From the NCBI GenBank assembly GCA_013115145.1, contig JAAPAO010000087.1, forward strand, positions 22,354-86,353: a stretch of 64,000 bases of DNA, written 5' to 3'. Position 1 is the first letter of the stretch, and each line of letters opens with the position of its first letter. The notes under the pieces are model-generated. The model ran no database searches. It was not told the origin of the DNA and saw nothing but the letters and a program-made list of their open reading frames with translations. Of this stretch, positions 24,801-37,977 are shown piece after piece. This DNA comes from Perkinsus chesapeaki. Its lineage: Eukaryota; Perkinsozoa; Perkinsida; Perkinsidae. Both the position numbers and the translations under genes were made by a program.

Positions 24801-27800
24801 CATGTCCAGAAAGTCATGTGATAGCCACCGAGTCAATGCCTTGTTGAAGGGGGGCTTCTGGCATGAAAGGACTACACATAGCGCTTGCAGAGCTGACTGA
24901 ATACCAGGTGTGGTCTCGGCAACGTTCTGGATGAAAATCCGCGAGAGCGGTACATTTTCCTCCAGTATTCCCGCTAGACTCCGCTTAACCTTAGCAGCGT
25001 ATTTGGTTAGTGCAGCTTCCGCAAGAGGGGTCTCATTGCAGGGCCGAAGAATGGACGCGACCATGACCTCAACCAGATCCGATGATTCCCGTTCGACCAG
25101 ATTTATACAAACATCAATTACAGCCTCAGAAATTCTGCGGGCATCGAGCCACTCCGGAGATCCACCCATGCCACGGATGGCATTATCGTTGAGCTCCAAA
25201 GCGGCCTTTGTGGCATTAACGATCATATCCTCAGAGACTGCCTCACCGTCAGCTTCAAGAATCGACAGAACAATCTTTCCAGAGAAGGACCTCCTCGAAC
25301 AGGTTGTCCCACTTATCATACCATCGATGGCGAAGTCCATGACAATGGCACGAGTGCTGACGTCATGAGATGCCACTAACATCATGCATCGCCTAATAAC
25401 TTCCGATATATTGTTAAAAGCTTGATGGTTGTCAGCTAGTCCAAGTAGACTAGATACCAACACCTTCGCTTGTGCCTCCCCATGCTCTATCCTAGCAGTA
25501 ACTGCGGCATGCAAGCACTCCTCAGCTGCAACACCAATCTCCTCCGGAAGGGAGCATTCTTTACACACAACCACGCTCAATACTAGCCCTTCCATACAGC
25601 GTGACAGCAACCAAGCACTCAGGATTTTATTTTCATCGTAAATGCCCAACTGAGCCGCCATTGTCTGGCATAGTACCACCGCTGTCAACAGCTTACGCTT
25701 AGGGGGCGGCGGTGACTCCTCGAGAATTGTGGTGAACGGTGTACCATCACTACGCATCCATTTCTTAACTTGGATTGCGTGAGATCGGAGCAGATCAAGC
25801 GCAAGCTTCCAGGCTCCGTCCGGTGGTAGAGCAATCAGTGACGCACTGTTGCCGTGACCTGTCTTGATCGTGAAAGACAACTGCTGCAGTTCCTCTTCGC
25901 CACCGCCCACTTCAGCGTAGCTCTTCTGGGGGCGCATCTCGCAGGTGACGCCATCAGCATTGCTTAATACACTACAGCGTGTGCCAAGCTTCCCAAAAGC
26001 TTTGAACGCCCTTATTGCGATTGCCTGTGAGTGATGTTGAGCATGGACAATCTCCCCCGGTGGAGGTACAGTCAGCTTCATCAGCGCTGAAAGGACCGTA
26101 TTAGGGGACACTTCCCCCAGGCCACGCCAAGCACTAGTTGACACATTCGACTCAGCTATCAGGGCCGGATGCAAGATATCATGGTGAAGATTAAGGCAAT
26201 GGTCCAAGAAGGCTAGGGCCTGCACGGTGAGCTCAGGGCCATGCGGAAGCCTCGTAGAGTCGGTAATGTCCAACCTATTATAATCATGCTCCAGTGCCTT
26301 CGTCAAGATAGGTATGAGCTTGTTGAGCCTCGGAGCCATATGAGCCTTGAAGTCCACAGGTATTGAAAGGGATATCTCGAGAAGTGCAGATCGACACCAC
26401 TCCGGCAAGGAGCTTCCAGGGACCGATGTGAGTTCAGTGACATAATCGATGATAGGATCGATAAGCTCCTGCATCTCCCGTATATCGAAAAGGTTGCCGC
26501 CCTTAGTAATAGCACGGAAGGCTGTTTTCACTATACCAACAACATTATTAGGTTCACCAGCCAAGGTAGACTGTGCTAGCTGTAGACACTCACAGACAAT
26601 GTCTGATATCTGCGGTGCCATTGTCGGGCCTCCACTCGTCGAGAAATGGGCAACACACTTCACCACCCATTTATAGAGCCTCAGTAAAACGCTTCCACTA
26701 TCGAATGTAAAGCACGTATTAGGCATGCTGTCACAGTTCTCTCGGAGACCATAGAACTCGACACACTTGATGTAGGAGTCATCGGGGCTATTACCTGCCT
26801 GGAAGGCAATCTCACATGGTTGAGGAGCCACATCCCCTCCAAGCAGCCGCCCAAACGGTTCGCGGTATGCCTCAAAACGGTCAAGCCGAGTCTGCTCAAC
26901 AGTACGCTCTGCACCGGGGCGATCAGCAGGCTCCGTTTGGGTGTCGAGGAATCTATCTACAACTTGGTATCGGGGATTGAACCACTTCCGTGGTATACCA
27001 GAACTCATAGCTTCGGGATCTTTCTCGTTGAAGGCAAAGATATCCTCAATGCGATGTACCGATAATGCTACTAGTATTTCGGTGAATGCAGGACTGGTAT
27101 AGGCTTGGGACATGAACTGCTGAGTTAGAACGAGAGCGATGTTATTAACGGATACCACTCTTAGCAGCCAACTGAAGCGATACGCGAATAAATCGGTAAA
27201 GGTGGTTTTATTGAGGTGCTGGAAGACCCCGCCAAACGCATCCAGCAAGGCCTGCTCTTCTGCATTGCTGCTCTGCACCATCATAGCAAACATACCCTCC
27301 GCAGTGAAGGCCTTCTGATCACCCATTTGAAGTAGAGTATCCGACTCTGGCTTTCTCTCATGCAGATTCATACTTGTCGCCAAGTGCTGTAGTGACGTTG
27401 CAGTTGCCACAAGATGACACATCTTCATACCGCCAACAAGATACCTATCTAACATTTCCAAAGACTGTCTTGAACGAGCCACTGATGTTGGACACTTATT
27501 AGCCATACACCAGAATATGGGCTTTGATAGGCTTATTAACGCCCTAGCCAGCTCCCGTAATTGGGCCACTCCAGTCACTATTGTTGCCAAAGGTATCACA
27601 GGCAATGCTTTATTCGATTGTTGGTCAGAAGAATGCCCTACATTTAAAGAGGCTGCTATCCCCTTATTATCAACAGCGCATGCAGCCCAGTCACACTGAG
27701 GTGCCAAAAGCCTCATAATTTCAGCGATCGTCATCCACGTGTTATTAACCTTTCCTCTAGCTCTCTCCGCCCAGCGTAAAACAATAGAAGGGATACGAGC

Positions 27801-29618
27801 CCGCTGTTCAAGGTCTTCTTCTTCATCCACTAGGTAGATGCCCTCACCCGCCAAGACAATAGCACCTATTATAGTGTCAATCTCACCGACAAGTCTCTCG
27901 AAATTAACCGTAACCGCAGAAAGTAGCTGCAACGGTATATCCGAGTAGGGCCCGCTCGAAGGCTTTGGCAAACCCTGGCCGTCCCCGCTTCTCGAGGGTG
28001 ATGATGATGCTGCTGGAGACGTCTCAGAAGCCTGTACTGACTCCCGAGAGCTCCCCTGTTGCTGCTGTCCTGTCTTCGGCACCTCATTCGGCTTATTGAT
28101 AGTTTGGTCCGCCAAGCTCAAGAGTAGACCAACGCAGGCAGTTCGGCTCGAGAAGGGCATAGTGCTGTCCAAAAGATAGCCGCAAAAGAGGCCAAAAGCT
28201 GCTATAGTTTGTGGAGTGGTGAGCCTCGAACGTAGTATAAGGATGACGTCGGACTGTATAGACAGGACCATAGCTCTGAGATAATCCCTCGTAGAGAGAT
28301 CACTATCCATTGATCTATCAGAAACTCCTAGCATGACCTTCTCGTCGAGGATACTGTCTAGCTTACCAGCCAATGGACCAGCACATTGCTGACCCTCCAA
28401 AGTGACGAATCTCTTAAAGAGGCCCAAAAGGTTCCACCTATAGCTCAAAGCATCGGTTATTCCACGAGGATTCTCCGTCCTCGACAAGAGGAATGAAAAG
28501 CTATCAACCAATGCATTTGGGCAACCCGGAAACTCACATTTCGTCCAGGCCGGCACATTGCGAGAATTGGAGCCTCCACCTGCACAGTTGGCTGCTGCTG
28601 CTGCTTCATAGTTGCTCACTATAAACGAGATGGTCCTGTAATGTGCCAATGCCAACACATCGCTTGCTCCCTCTATGCACTCTACACTTGACCCGCTCAG
28701 CATCCTGGCCAGGTCCACCCTGCCCAGCCCTATAATTGCCGGTAAATGCTCAGCACACTTCTTTATTGTTTGTGACATCGATATCACGCCCTCATGATCT
28801 CCCCCCGATTGAGCTATATCAAATACGACTTCTACAAGGGGAACTGCCTGCGATATCATGTCCAGTGCGTCGAACACAATGCCGCCCGCGACCTCGTTCT
28901 GGGATAAACTCGGTAGAGTTCCCAAAAGTGTCAATATATGGCTCGATAATATCTTAATCTGTTCCATCGAAACAACTCTCTGCACACTGTGTACCCCTCC
29001 CTCGACCATCAATGCCGTCAGAATGCTCGTTTGTCCCTGTACAGCCATCGCCCCTACTCCCCGATATGAACCTGGATCCTTTGGGACAGGATAAGCTGAG
29101 ACGCTGCTGCCACTATAGGTAGACCTAGTGATAGCATCAACCGACAAAACCATGGTCTCCAAAAATGTCTTAAACAAACCGGACATGCCGTCCCATACTT
29201 GCCGACCCGATACACGGTACAGCACTGACACACTGGCTTTTAGACTCGCCTTCCCGCTGGCCATTGGGGACACCAATTTTCCCTGATTAGAACGATCCAC
29301 AAACTCCTTCAAAAGGGGAACCGTATGGCTATAGAAGGAGCTTCTCTGTTCCTCGCTAACTCCAGCTTGGTCATATATTTCACAGATCCCCATTACCGTC
29401 TCACACACTTGTTTCTCCAACCCCTCCAATGCACTCTTTTCACTTGTAACACCACCAGTCAACAGTGCAGTCTCACTCCGAGCTCGAGCACTATTAAGCT
29501 CCACCATAAGAGATCGCAGCTTACTAGTCTCTTGCGCAAGGGGATTCTTGTTGCCATGCTGCCACCCCGATGACGTCTGCGCACTATATGATGGTGATGG
29601 AGAAGATGATGATGACAT
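15865..29618 (-). CDS. TRRAP/Tra1 homologue, PIKK-family pseudokinase scaffold (8 exons, about 4,468 aa)
   Basis: Exons (minus): 29618-18996, 18953-18801, 18741-18536, 18484-18373, 18328-16695, 16643-16387, 16339-16123, 16069-15865; introns 42-59 nt, all in phase. TRRAP/Tra1 is the activator-binding scaffold of SAGA/NuA4-type histone acetyltransferase complexes. Exon 1 is a 3,541-codon alpha-helical HEAT-like solenoid starting MSSSSSPSPSY. The FAT region includes WRSRVPARVEPMSVWGEVFTWRQ and VPLAVWLRWLPRLLDIM, close to the TRRAP segments WRNRLP...WRQ and VPPIQWLAWIPQLL. The kinase-like part keeps IGSNGRRYYW and PIPFRLT but no visible HRD or DFG motif, as expected for TRRAP. The FATC tail ends APYDWMPWL, like TRRAP ...AWHPWL. 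Length exceeds the usual 3,700-3,900 aa. Identity rests on the C-terminal third; the solenoid alone is not diagnostic. Confidence 0.92.
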
Positions 29619-30798
29619 ATTAACGGCCTTGGGACCCTTTACTACTACTACCCCAAGGCCTTAACAACAACAACTAACAACAAAGGTAACAATACAATTA
29701 GACGTTAACAAAGACCGACCATAAAATAACAATACTGTATGTATACCAGAAACCCTCAAGGAATCATGCATGCTTCAACCTCAGATCCAATCACTTATAT
29801 GTTGTTTGCCTTCTAAAATACCGACTTCGATAAATGGTTTTATTATTATGTTTATCGCTCATATAGACCTGACCCTTCTTAGCCCTAGCCCAGTAGAACA
29901 CTTGCATCGGCACTGTCTTAACTCGCCAATCAGCCTTCATCAAATCACGTTTCGTTTCCTGATCAGACATTTCCTCTCCCTCCAGTCTACTAACCTTCGC
30001 TCACATTTCTTCCCAATCTCGTATAGTAAAGCTCCGCTGGCTGCCTCACCAGCCCACCAACACTCTTCACTATACCCTCGCCGCTAACCTCGGCTGTTAC
30101 GCTACTCAGGAAACCCAACTCATCGGAGAACTCCGATCCAGTCGATCGTGGGCGATCAAAGTAACCACAAGTACCTGAAAGCCCTAAGGAGTAGCCCAGA
30201 GCGTGCGAAACGCAGGCTTCTTGAATTTAAGATAATGGCCTACAAGCTTATATTCCACGAGCAAACGGGCTCCAAAAGTCACCACAGACAGAATGGAGGC
30301 AAAAGCTTACATATCTCCTTAGCGTCTCTAATGCATAGTTCATGACTCCGAGGGTCGACGACAAACTGTATGCCAGAGCTGGAGGAATCAGAGATACTCT
30401 TTAGCACTCTCAAGTCGGATGAGACCGAGAACAGCGACCCTAAAGATCGAAACATTCAGCGCTACCAGAGATCGATGACAACTTCCGAGCCCCCCTCTCT
30501 CGACAACTACCAACTTCGGCCTGTCCACATACGGTGAATGGTCAAATAAATACTATCCGGAAGATCAAGGTAGGAATCTATAAGCCCAGAGCATTAATGG
30601 ATGGCATAAAGGAAAGACATCGGCGAATCCTTCACATGCTCATTAAACACAGTTACCCATCCCAGCAACCATCTTGACAATAAGCCAGCAGACACCACAC
30701 TGCAGAGTCTACATTACACCAAACCGACGACATGCAGATAAGATCCGGTCGGTAACTTTAATCTTGATAATAATTCCTACCGCCCAACGTTTCACCAA
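29619..30798. other. Intergenic or unresolved small minus-strand gene
   Basis: Upstream of the TRRAP start. Coding-like fragments occur on the minus strand, for example a frame near 29960-29850 starting MSDQETKRDLMKADW and another near 30343-30310 starting MNYALETLRRY, with plausible donors. I could not link them in phase. The plus-strand frame 29770-30087 is low-complexity and probably non-coding. Confidence 0.3.
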
Positions 30799-31512
30799 CT
30801 ACTTGCCTCCTTCTTCCCAGAGGGGGCAGTAGTGATCCCTATTACCCGTTTCCCCAAGCCTTCCTATCCATGTAATATTCGGTCCCATACCCCCTGTAGC
30901 CTCCATCCATTCACTCTCAGTATCCTCTACAGCCGCCTTCACCTCACTAGTATGCCGCCAAGGTAGCTCACATGCTACCATTCGCAACCCGTCAAGTAGC
31001 TCTCCTCGCAGATAAGGGTCCATCCTCCCCACCACCGTAGCCGTTTCCTTCAGTTTTCGGCAGTCTGTCGTGATAACTGTTGCCTTTGCCGTCTTGGCCG
31101 CTGCCAACATGTCCTCCGCGTCTGCCGTATCGAAGTCCACAAGTCCTGCCCCGACCCGATAGACAGCTTGCGTACTCTCAAAGTCTGCCCCGACGTCATC
31201 GCTGCTACAAACCAAGACAACGTCTCGATTATCCAATTCCAGCAGCTCTGCAGTGTGCTGCGCTCTTCTATCAAGCTGCTCTCCAGTGATAGAGCATTGC
31301 CTTCCCACATGATAGTAGCTCTTGGACGGGACATGAACGGGCCCGGTGGAAGATAGGTCACCACAGCCATCCACGGTGGCGGAGGATGATGGAGACCCCG
31401 CAATGAGCCTGTCAATGGGTAGCATGGCCGCTCCCAAACTCCGACAGAAGTCCGTCGATTCCTTGTTGACCGTATTGACTAGGACGGTCCGCGTCCTACT
31501 GTCGGCTGCCAT
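30799..31512 (-). CDS. Hypothetical protein (237-aa open frame)
   Basis: Single open frame beginning MAADSRTRTVLVNTV with balanced composition (acidic, Asp/Ala-rich) and no low complexity. Segments such as NRDVVLVCSSDDVGADF and KATVITTDCRKLKE hint at an alternating beta/alpha fold, but I recognise no family. It may extend: a donor just before the stop (gtagtt at about 30801) and an acceptor near 30760 would add about 16 codons. A further open frame on the same strand (31889-31557) lies upstream, but its joining is unclear. The two nearest well-supported neighbours are on the same strand. Confidence 0.5.
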   Translation of the reverse strand: MAADSRTRTVLVNTVNKESTDFCRSLGAAMLPIDRLIAGSPSSSATVDGCGDLSSTGPVHVPSKSYYHVGRQCSITGEQLDRRAQHTAELLELDNRDVVLVCSSDDVGADFESTQAVYRVGAGLVDFDTADAEDMLAAAKTAKATVITTDCRKLKETATVVGRMDPYLRGELLDGLRMVACELPWRHTSEVKAAVEDTESEWMEATGGMGPNITWIGRLGETGNRDHYCPLWEEGGK

Positions 31513-32015
31513 TTGCCTGAACTACAGCATTCCCCCACACCCCTATGAGCATGCTATCACCGCGCAGTGTCCTGGTCTTCATATGGCAATGGTACGGCTG
31601 TGCATTGGCGGCTCCAGAGGGCTTGTCGGGCTGCCAAGGAAGCTTGATAGGAGCCTAAAGTACCGATGAAGATAGACTTAGACTGTCTGGGTACCAGGTG
31701 GAAGCCAAATACCAACTCTTGTATTCTTGATACCACGTAGGCCTGCGAGGAGCCTTTGAGGTAGTGAAGATGATGAACACCTTCGATAGGATCGAAGCAG
31801 CATATAGAAAAAGAAAAAGAGACAAAAACTATGCACCAAATATCAAGTGGAAAAATGCGAGAGAAATGTCGCCACCGGGGATCGAACAAGAAGCCTGACT
31901 TTCTTCCGGAGAAACATGCGGCGGCGGTGATTTATCTGTAATTGCTTCGGTGCGTTTCCAGGCGGTCCATGATGGCTCTTAAAGTGCCTGAAGCATATCA
32001 ACATATGTCACAGCC

Positions 32016-34559
32016 TCATCGAACAGATATTCGGTTAGATCGGCAAGACGACCATCGATGATTATAATCACCTTCATCTATCTCCTCCATATCGTCTCCA
32101 CCTCCAAACGAACCCCTCTTATGTAGCTGATACATCACTACAGCACCAATACCCATCATAGTGAAGAGCACCTGAGCAATAGCAGCATAGAAGCAGACCC
32201 ATGTCGCCACAGTGTGCCTTCGAAAGAGCCGCGGCCCACCATCCTTGGTCTGAGCTTTGCGGTGGGGGCTTGTACGGCTCTTGGACAGACAAACTGGCTA
32301 AAACAACTCTGAAAGGGAATTGGCAAGGGAGATGCATCCTGCGAGGGTACTGCTTATTCTCTGTGATGAATCCAATAGCTGCATCGAATATCGCAACCGG
32401 GCTTCCTGACAGCCAACCTGCCACGACAAGTTGTCTTACTTATGGTCGAAAGCTGTGAAGGTGCACACTCTGACCTAGATGGTATCTTTCCATCAACACA
32501 TCTCGGAGTGGCATTTAATTAACTTTTCTCGTACGCTCTCTTACCTGAGTGTTCCTCTGACTTTGCTGTCCGGCGGAATCGAGCTTGTGATTCGAGCAAG
32601 AAGTAATCGGTAAATGCCAGAGGCGTGCTGTTCTTCAACTCGATACGATAACCGATGGCCCTTTGGTAGTCGCCAGCTTCGAGCGCTGCGAGGTTTACTA
32701 TGTATCTGCAATTCCTGCTATCTTGCTGCATATGAGTAGGCCTCACAGAGAGCTCTTGGGCTGAGGGCCAGCGATATCTGTATGGCTCACAAATGGCTTC
32801 AACACCTGTACTGGTAATAACGACCACGATTATAACAGCACCGTACCAATCCAATAATAGCCAAGCTGCCTCTGACAAAAACCCTGTATGAGAAGGCTGC
32901 AGTTGGTGTAGGCAAACGTGGCACTTTATAGAGGACCTCGCATATCTTCTTATTATGCCGGTGAACTCTGTGATGAGTTGCATACACCCAAACCTGCTGA
33001 TCGGGCAGTGCAAACAAATTCGGCTAGTGCGCAAACCTCCCCATCACTCATCGAGACATAAGCTCTCCCCAAGCCATGGCTCTCGACAGTTATACCCGTG
33101 GCCTCTCTAGCCCATCCTCCGCAGGGGGCTCTCGATATAGAATCGATGGTAGACTGAACAGATCTTCCTCTCAAACACGTGGTCAGTCTTTACCGCAGAA
33201 AAGTGTCCGAATTCCTTCTTGGACAGCCACCAAGGTTGAGAGCCGTGTGTCCCTCCCTTAGCCAGATCAATGATGCCACCCTCTGTCCTAGTGACAAGTA
33301 AACGACCTGAAGTAAGAGCAGCACCGAGCGACACCCAACGGCGCTTATCACCCCTGAATGTGCCATCAGCACTGAAGACGGCCAAATACCCAGTTGAGTC
33401 ACCGAAGACATAGTTGGACAAGAGCCTTCCATAGGGATAGCAGTTTCATTATTCACGAATGCTGACCTCTCATGTGCTGTGTACGACACCGCAGTTAGTC
33501 TAGGCCTCCTCGACATGTCGACGTTAAGCGTCTGGGCTGCCTGGGCATTGCTATTGCATTGCTGCTCAGTAAGGGTTGTATCCCCTTCTCCTTGAAGAGC
33601 TTTAGAGAGTGAATGGCTGAACTTCACTAACAAGCAGTGTGATGTACTTGCAAGATGCAGATGACTCTCCCGCACATTCGCATGCCACTTCCAATTTAGT
33701 GATATTCCTCGCATTGTCCACCAGTGCCCGAACAAAAACTTCGAAAACTGTCAAATGCTGACGCTCTCCATCCACCAGGCCAATAACCCTGAGGGCTAGC
33801 ATAGCTTAACGTCGATCCCCTCCCCATCTAGCTCACTTCTGATCCTCGGAGCTGTACGCGATTATTGTAGCAACATCATGTGCACTCATTTCAAGAGAGA
33901 TAGACGAGAGGACATCCCCGGACAAATGGTCCAATACCTTCACTTGGGGGGTAGACGAGCACGTGCATCATTCTTACTCTCAGCGTGCCATCAGAGTTTA
34001 CTGTGACAAGGAGAGAGTCGGGCAAACCCTCCAGACCTTTGATGGACAAGAGTTTCGCATGGAGGACTTCCGTCTTTGAATCCATCAAGCGCACCTGAGA
34101 TATGCCCCTATCAAGTATGCATAAGTTGAACTACCTACGTTGCGTAATGGAAGTTGAGGGTTTGTAACGAAAGTCTGCTCGACTTCGGTATCTGTCACGT
34201 CTACGACTTGGATATTTGCCTCAACACTTTCCCCGTTGTTGATGTATCTTAACATAACGATCTCCCAGTGATCCTCTCGGCTCGAGTGGGCACATGAAGT
34301 GTTTAGCTTCTGGTAGCGACTCTTCCATAACGACAGCCATCATCGGAGACAGCTCAGCGTGAGTTCGTACACCACTCATTGAAGCATCTAACGTAGGTTG
34401 ACAGAAGCTGATTGCTTGAATTAGGAGTAGGCTACTTAGCATCTCCAACGATCGGGTGATTTCCCTCACCAATTCTATTTCGTTTCTAGCTCCTGGAGTA
34501 ATAAACGCATTGATCAAGGAGAGAACAATAGCGAACTCCAGGTGGAGGCGAACAGGCAT
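32016..34559 (-). CDS. Predicted type I membrane protein with beta-propeller-like sequence (more than 10 exons)
   Basis: Starts at 34559 with a signal-peptide-like segment (MPVRLHLEFAIVLSLINAF). Well-phased junctions include 34366/34316, 34137/34092, 33956/33915, 33461/33419, 33190/33149, 33033/32992. Segments such as VTVNSDGTLR, YVFGDSTGYLAVFSADGTFRG and GRLLVTRTEGGIIDLAKGG resemble WD/PQQ-type propeller blades. A late segment (YIVNLAALEAGDYQRAIGYRIELKN) resembles a beta-sandwich. The last exons carry one TM helix (CFYAAIAQVLFTMMGIGAVVMY) and an acidic tail (DDMEEIDEG). A large luminal or extracellular propeller is inferred. No named family could be assigned with confidence; EMC1-like or other SP-propeller-TM proteins are alternatives. 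Exons around 32400-32520 were not resolved. Confidence 0.6.
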
Positions 34560-34711
34560 GCTACAATGGTCAATAACTTGATAAATACGTTAAGGCTGAC
34601 ATATAGTAGTGAACAGCGACACGACATGTAGACGATACGGGGCAAGGCATCTGTTCATGACATGGCTGTTTCATCACCAGAGTGACGACTGTTAATTAAT
34701 TTCCTGATGGC

Positions 34712-37585
34712 CTAGTTGACGCCTCGCCTGGATGACCCGAGCGAAGTAATGGAGTTGCCACGCGAACCCAAACGGCGATGGAAGCTGTCTCGTCTTGCCC
34801 TAGCTCTGAGTTGCATTCGGAGCTCTTGAACCGCTGTGGGGGCTTCCGAGGCAGTATCACTATTGCTACTAGCCTCACAGGATGTTTCCTAATGATGGAA
34901 AAGATGTGTTAGGGTTGGCAACACTTAAACGGTGTTTACTTCGGATTCCTCCTCGCTTGAACCGTCGTCTGTCTCGCTTCCCGGATCAGGAGGATTTTCG
35001 GTAATCTGAATTCAGATGATCTCAATTTTAAGACAAGGAGCCAACAGACTAACTTCTTCGCTGAGTGCCAAGTCAAAACGAGCCTTCGCTTCGGTTTGTC
35101 GAAGGCGCCTACATTTGTAAGCATAATTATGACGTCTGGCGATTCACCTTTCATCAGCCTCCCTTGCACGTTGAGCTACATGCCTGGCACTCCTTGCAAG
35201 ATCCACGATGTCGTCAGATCGCCCCCCTAACACGGCGCTAAGATCTTCCAGGCTCTAACAACTCACCTGCATACCGCTGATTGGAATGAGAAGGCTTACA
35301 CTCACCTGACGGGTGTTTCACATGACACGGAAGACGACAGACTCACTTCGAAAAGAGGCTTGTGAGCGAGCAGCTTGCATCTTCCGGGTCAAGCTCAGCA
35401 TTTTATCTTGAATGTCCGCTTGTGCCTTTAGTGAAATACAACATCAATACATTCTATTCTCTAGCAAGTTGCTATTAAAAACTCATTCGTGTGTTTCTTA
35501 GCAACACAGTCCGCAAGCTTACTTCTTCATAAAATGTCGGCCCGTTAGGATCGATGGCTGAAAACAAACTGAAGGTGCAAAATGTGTACTTTCTGCGTAC
35601 CTGATTTACTCGCTCTAAGTAATAGGTTTTTCCAAGTCATCGCTTTGGACATAACGGAGAGCATCCCGGATGCATTTTTTCCGTTAGACGGGGATCGGGG
35701 TGGCAGCCGAGCATTCTTCCGGGCCAACCTTGGTGGATTATTGTACCTTGGAAGTATCGTGCTCGATGAAGGAAGGATATCTTGCTGAAGTACATTTGTC
35801 TGAGAATTCTGGTAGTTTCTGAGATATCGCTCTCTCCTGAAGCCGAGCAGCTGTCTCTTCGAATTCCTCAGACTCTCCCACGGTGGGAGTCCCACCGTCT
35901 GAGTCTCCGCTGGATTCCTCGTCTTGCTGATCCCTCCTCAGACATTCAAAGCGATCCACCTACGATTGAATGTACGAGAATAGGATAAAAACCCATGCTA
36001 CTTCATGAGCAACATATTCTTCCTTGGCTTTGACGTCATCGACTGTAATTGCAAAGAGGCTTTTCAGACCTGTGTGGAAGTAGCTCAGTAGAGTGATATG
36101 CTTAGACGCACAGGAGAGTAGCAGTTTGCTTGCAGACTAGCCGCTATGTTGCCCGCAGATCAAGGTCTAGTCTAATCGAATGAAGCCCCTTCGCGTAGCT
36201 CTTCAGCATGTGTCACCCCAAAATGTTGCGCAGAACCTCTACTCAAACGTGTCACCCAAAAGAACTGACCTTCCGTTATCTTTTCTTCATTTCCTACAGT
36301 ATTCGACCTCAGTAATCCACCAGCAGGACTACCCTGAATTCGAAAAAGTGGGGGAAGTTGTACTATCAAGCTTTACCAGATCTAAAGCCGTCCCCTTCGC
36401 GGAAGTCAACTTCTCCTGACATGATGCGGGTTGCGAATCTGGTATGCTCTACTCTCTGGACCTTCGGTTGCCTATCGCCCTCTATTCGCTGCATCATCTC
36501 CTCCGCCTAAGATAGCAACTTCAAGTGGACCATTGCCAGTACTACCTACAGATTGGGTCAGTCGTTTTGTGAAAAGTCTTGCGGCAGGAACATCTGAGGG
36601 CTATGTCAGCGAAACTAAGGGGCCAGGAGAGGCTCGTCACCTCTCGTTCCGGCGACTGCTCGTCGGTGTTGCTGCTCTGGGAAAGCCAGCCGTCCGGTCT
36701 GAATCTGAACTACGCCACGTCAAGGCCAATATTGTTAGCAAGCTGGCGTTATCGTGCAAGTTTACAAGCATTCTTTTGCCCATCTGAACGACCTGCTTCA
36801 TCTCTCTAGCTTGTTGACTCTCTTTAGTACTCTGACCGAGATCCTCCACCTTCAGCAGAGGGTCGGCTATCAGCAAGGAAAGCGTTGAATCGCAACAAGG
36901 TAATTAGCTACGCTTTTGCCCGTCCACCTTTATCATGTTGGAGTTAGCTTCGGGTCCCATCCTCTCTCGTTCCTCTTGCGCTTTTTTCAACTGCTTTCTC
37001 TTTTGCTTCTCCAGTTCATGTGCTATCTGATACAGATCTGTGCACAAACGCCTCGATGATTAAGGTAACCTTTTCCATCAAGTGGCGGTGCTCGCGTGCT
37101 GCTTTCTCTTTACGCTCGAGTGCAGCTATAACGCTTTCTGTAAGCCACGGCCGAGCCGCGGTTCGTTCTCGGGTCAGCGGCAGCTCTGCACAAGCACGGT
37201 GAGCCATAGGGGGTGAGCATGGGGTTCTTATGCGTGCTAACCTGAGGTGTCGAGAGCCGAGTCCGTTCGATTAGGGTTCAGGTTGCATGTCATCGTTGGC
37301 CAGTGATTCATTCTCAAGTCTTCAAGGTCCTCTCGTGTCAACCGCAGTCTTGAATCCTCTACAACCTATAAAACTATGATAATCTTATTGACGTATACGA
37401 GTCACGAAAGCGACCATCGAATGCAAAAATGTCTTTTTTTCGAACGAGCATTATTGCACATGCCAGATGAAATGAATTACAGATCTATGCCTCTTCTTCA
37501 ACTCATTGAAGCTTTTTCTCGTCTGTTCATTCTCTTCGTCGGTCTCAACGTGTTCAGAGTCCTCGGAGTCCGTTCTGTCTTTCAT
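34712..37585 (-). CDS. Highly charged coiled-coil protein, multi-exon
   Basis: Start at 37585 (MKDRTDSEDSEHVE). In-phase junctions place VVEDSRLRLTREDLEDLR, then SELPLTRERTAARPWL, then the long helix ALERKEKAAREHRHLMEK joined to IAHELEKQKRKQLKKAQ, then NMIKVDGQK/PDPLLKVEDLGQ. Further exons include an AITVDDVKAKEEYVAHE exon joined by a 42-nt intron to VDRFECLRRDQQDEESSGD. The last exon has LRMQLRARARRDSF and stops at 34712-34714. Several middle exons (about 36170-36060 and 35700-34930) were not fully chained. Composition suggests a cytoskeletal, ciliary or nuclear coiled-coil scaffold, but no family is recognised. Splitting into two genes cannot be excluded. Confidence 0.55.
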
Positions 37586-37977
37586 AGAGTTCAGCAACAA
37601 CTAAGGGTTACCCTGAGCTAAGATTGCCTCGTCGACAACAGTGATAGGAAACGATAGTGAAGGTGCGCTTCTCAAGTGAGGAATTCACTTCAAGTATATA
37701 TTATGGTGTAAACGAACATTCAACAAGAACCAGAAACTCCAAGTGTATAAAAAACGACCCTACCGGCTGTAGGCTACAGCGTGAGCGCAACAACTGTAGA
37801 ATAGGAAACCTCGGACCTTCTAGACAAATGAGTGATATGATACAAGATGCCGGAAAATCTCTCCGGATAACCTGCCACCGACTAGAGGCTATCCAAAGAC
37901 CGTCGTCTTGCAAAGGGTTAGAAAAAGGTCAGCGACACCATTTATGCAGAAATATTGCGACGATAGAGTCATCATCA

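Noticed and set aside
31860-31895. Possible tRNA because of a gatcgaac-like string
   Set aside because: No acceptor stem or anticodon arm can be formed around it.
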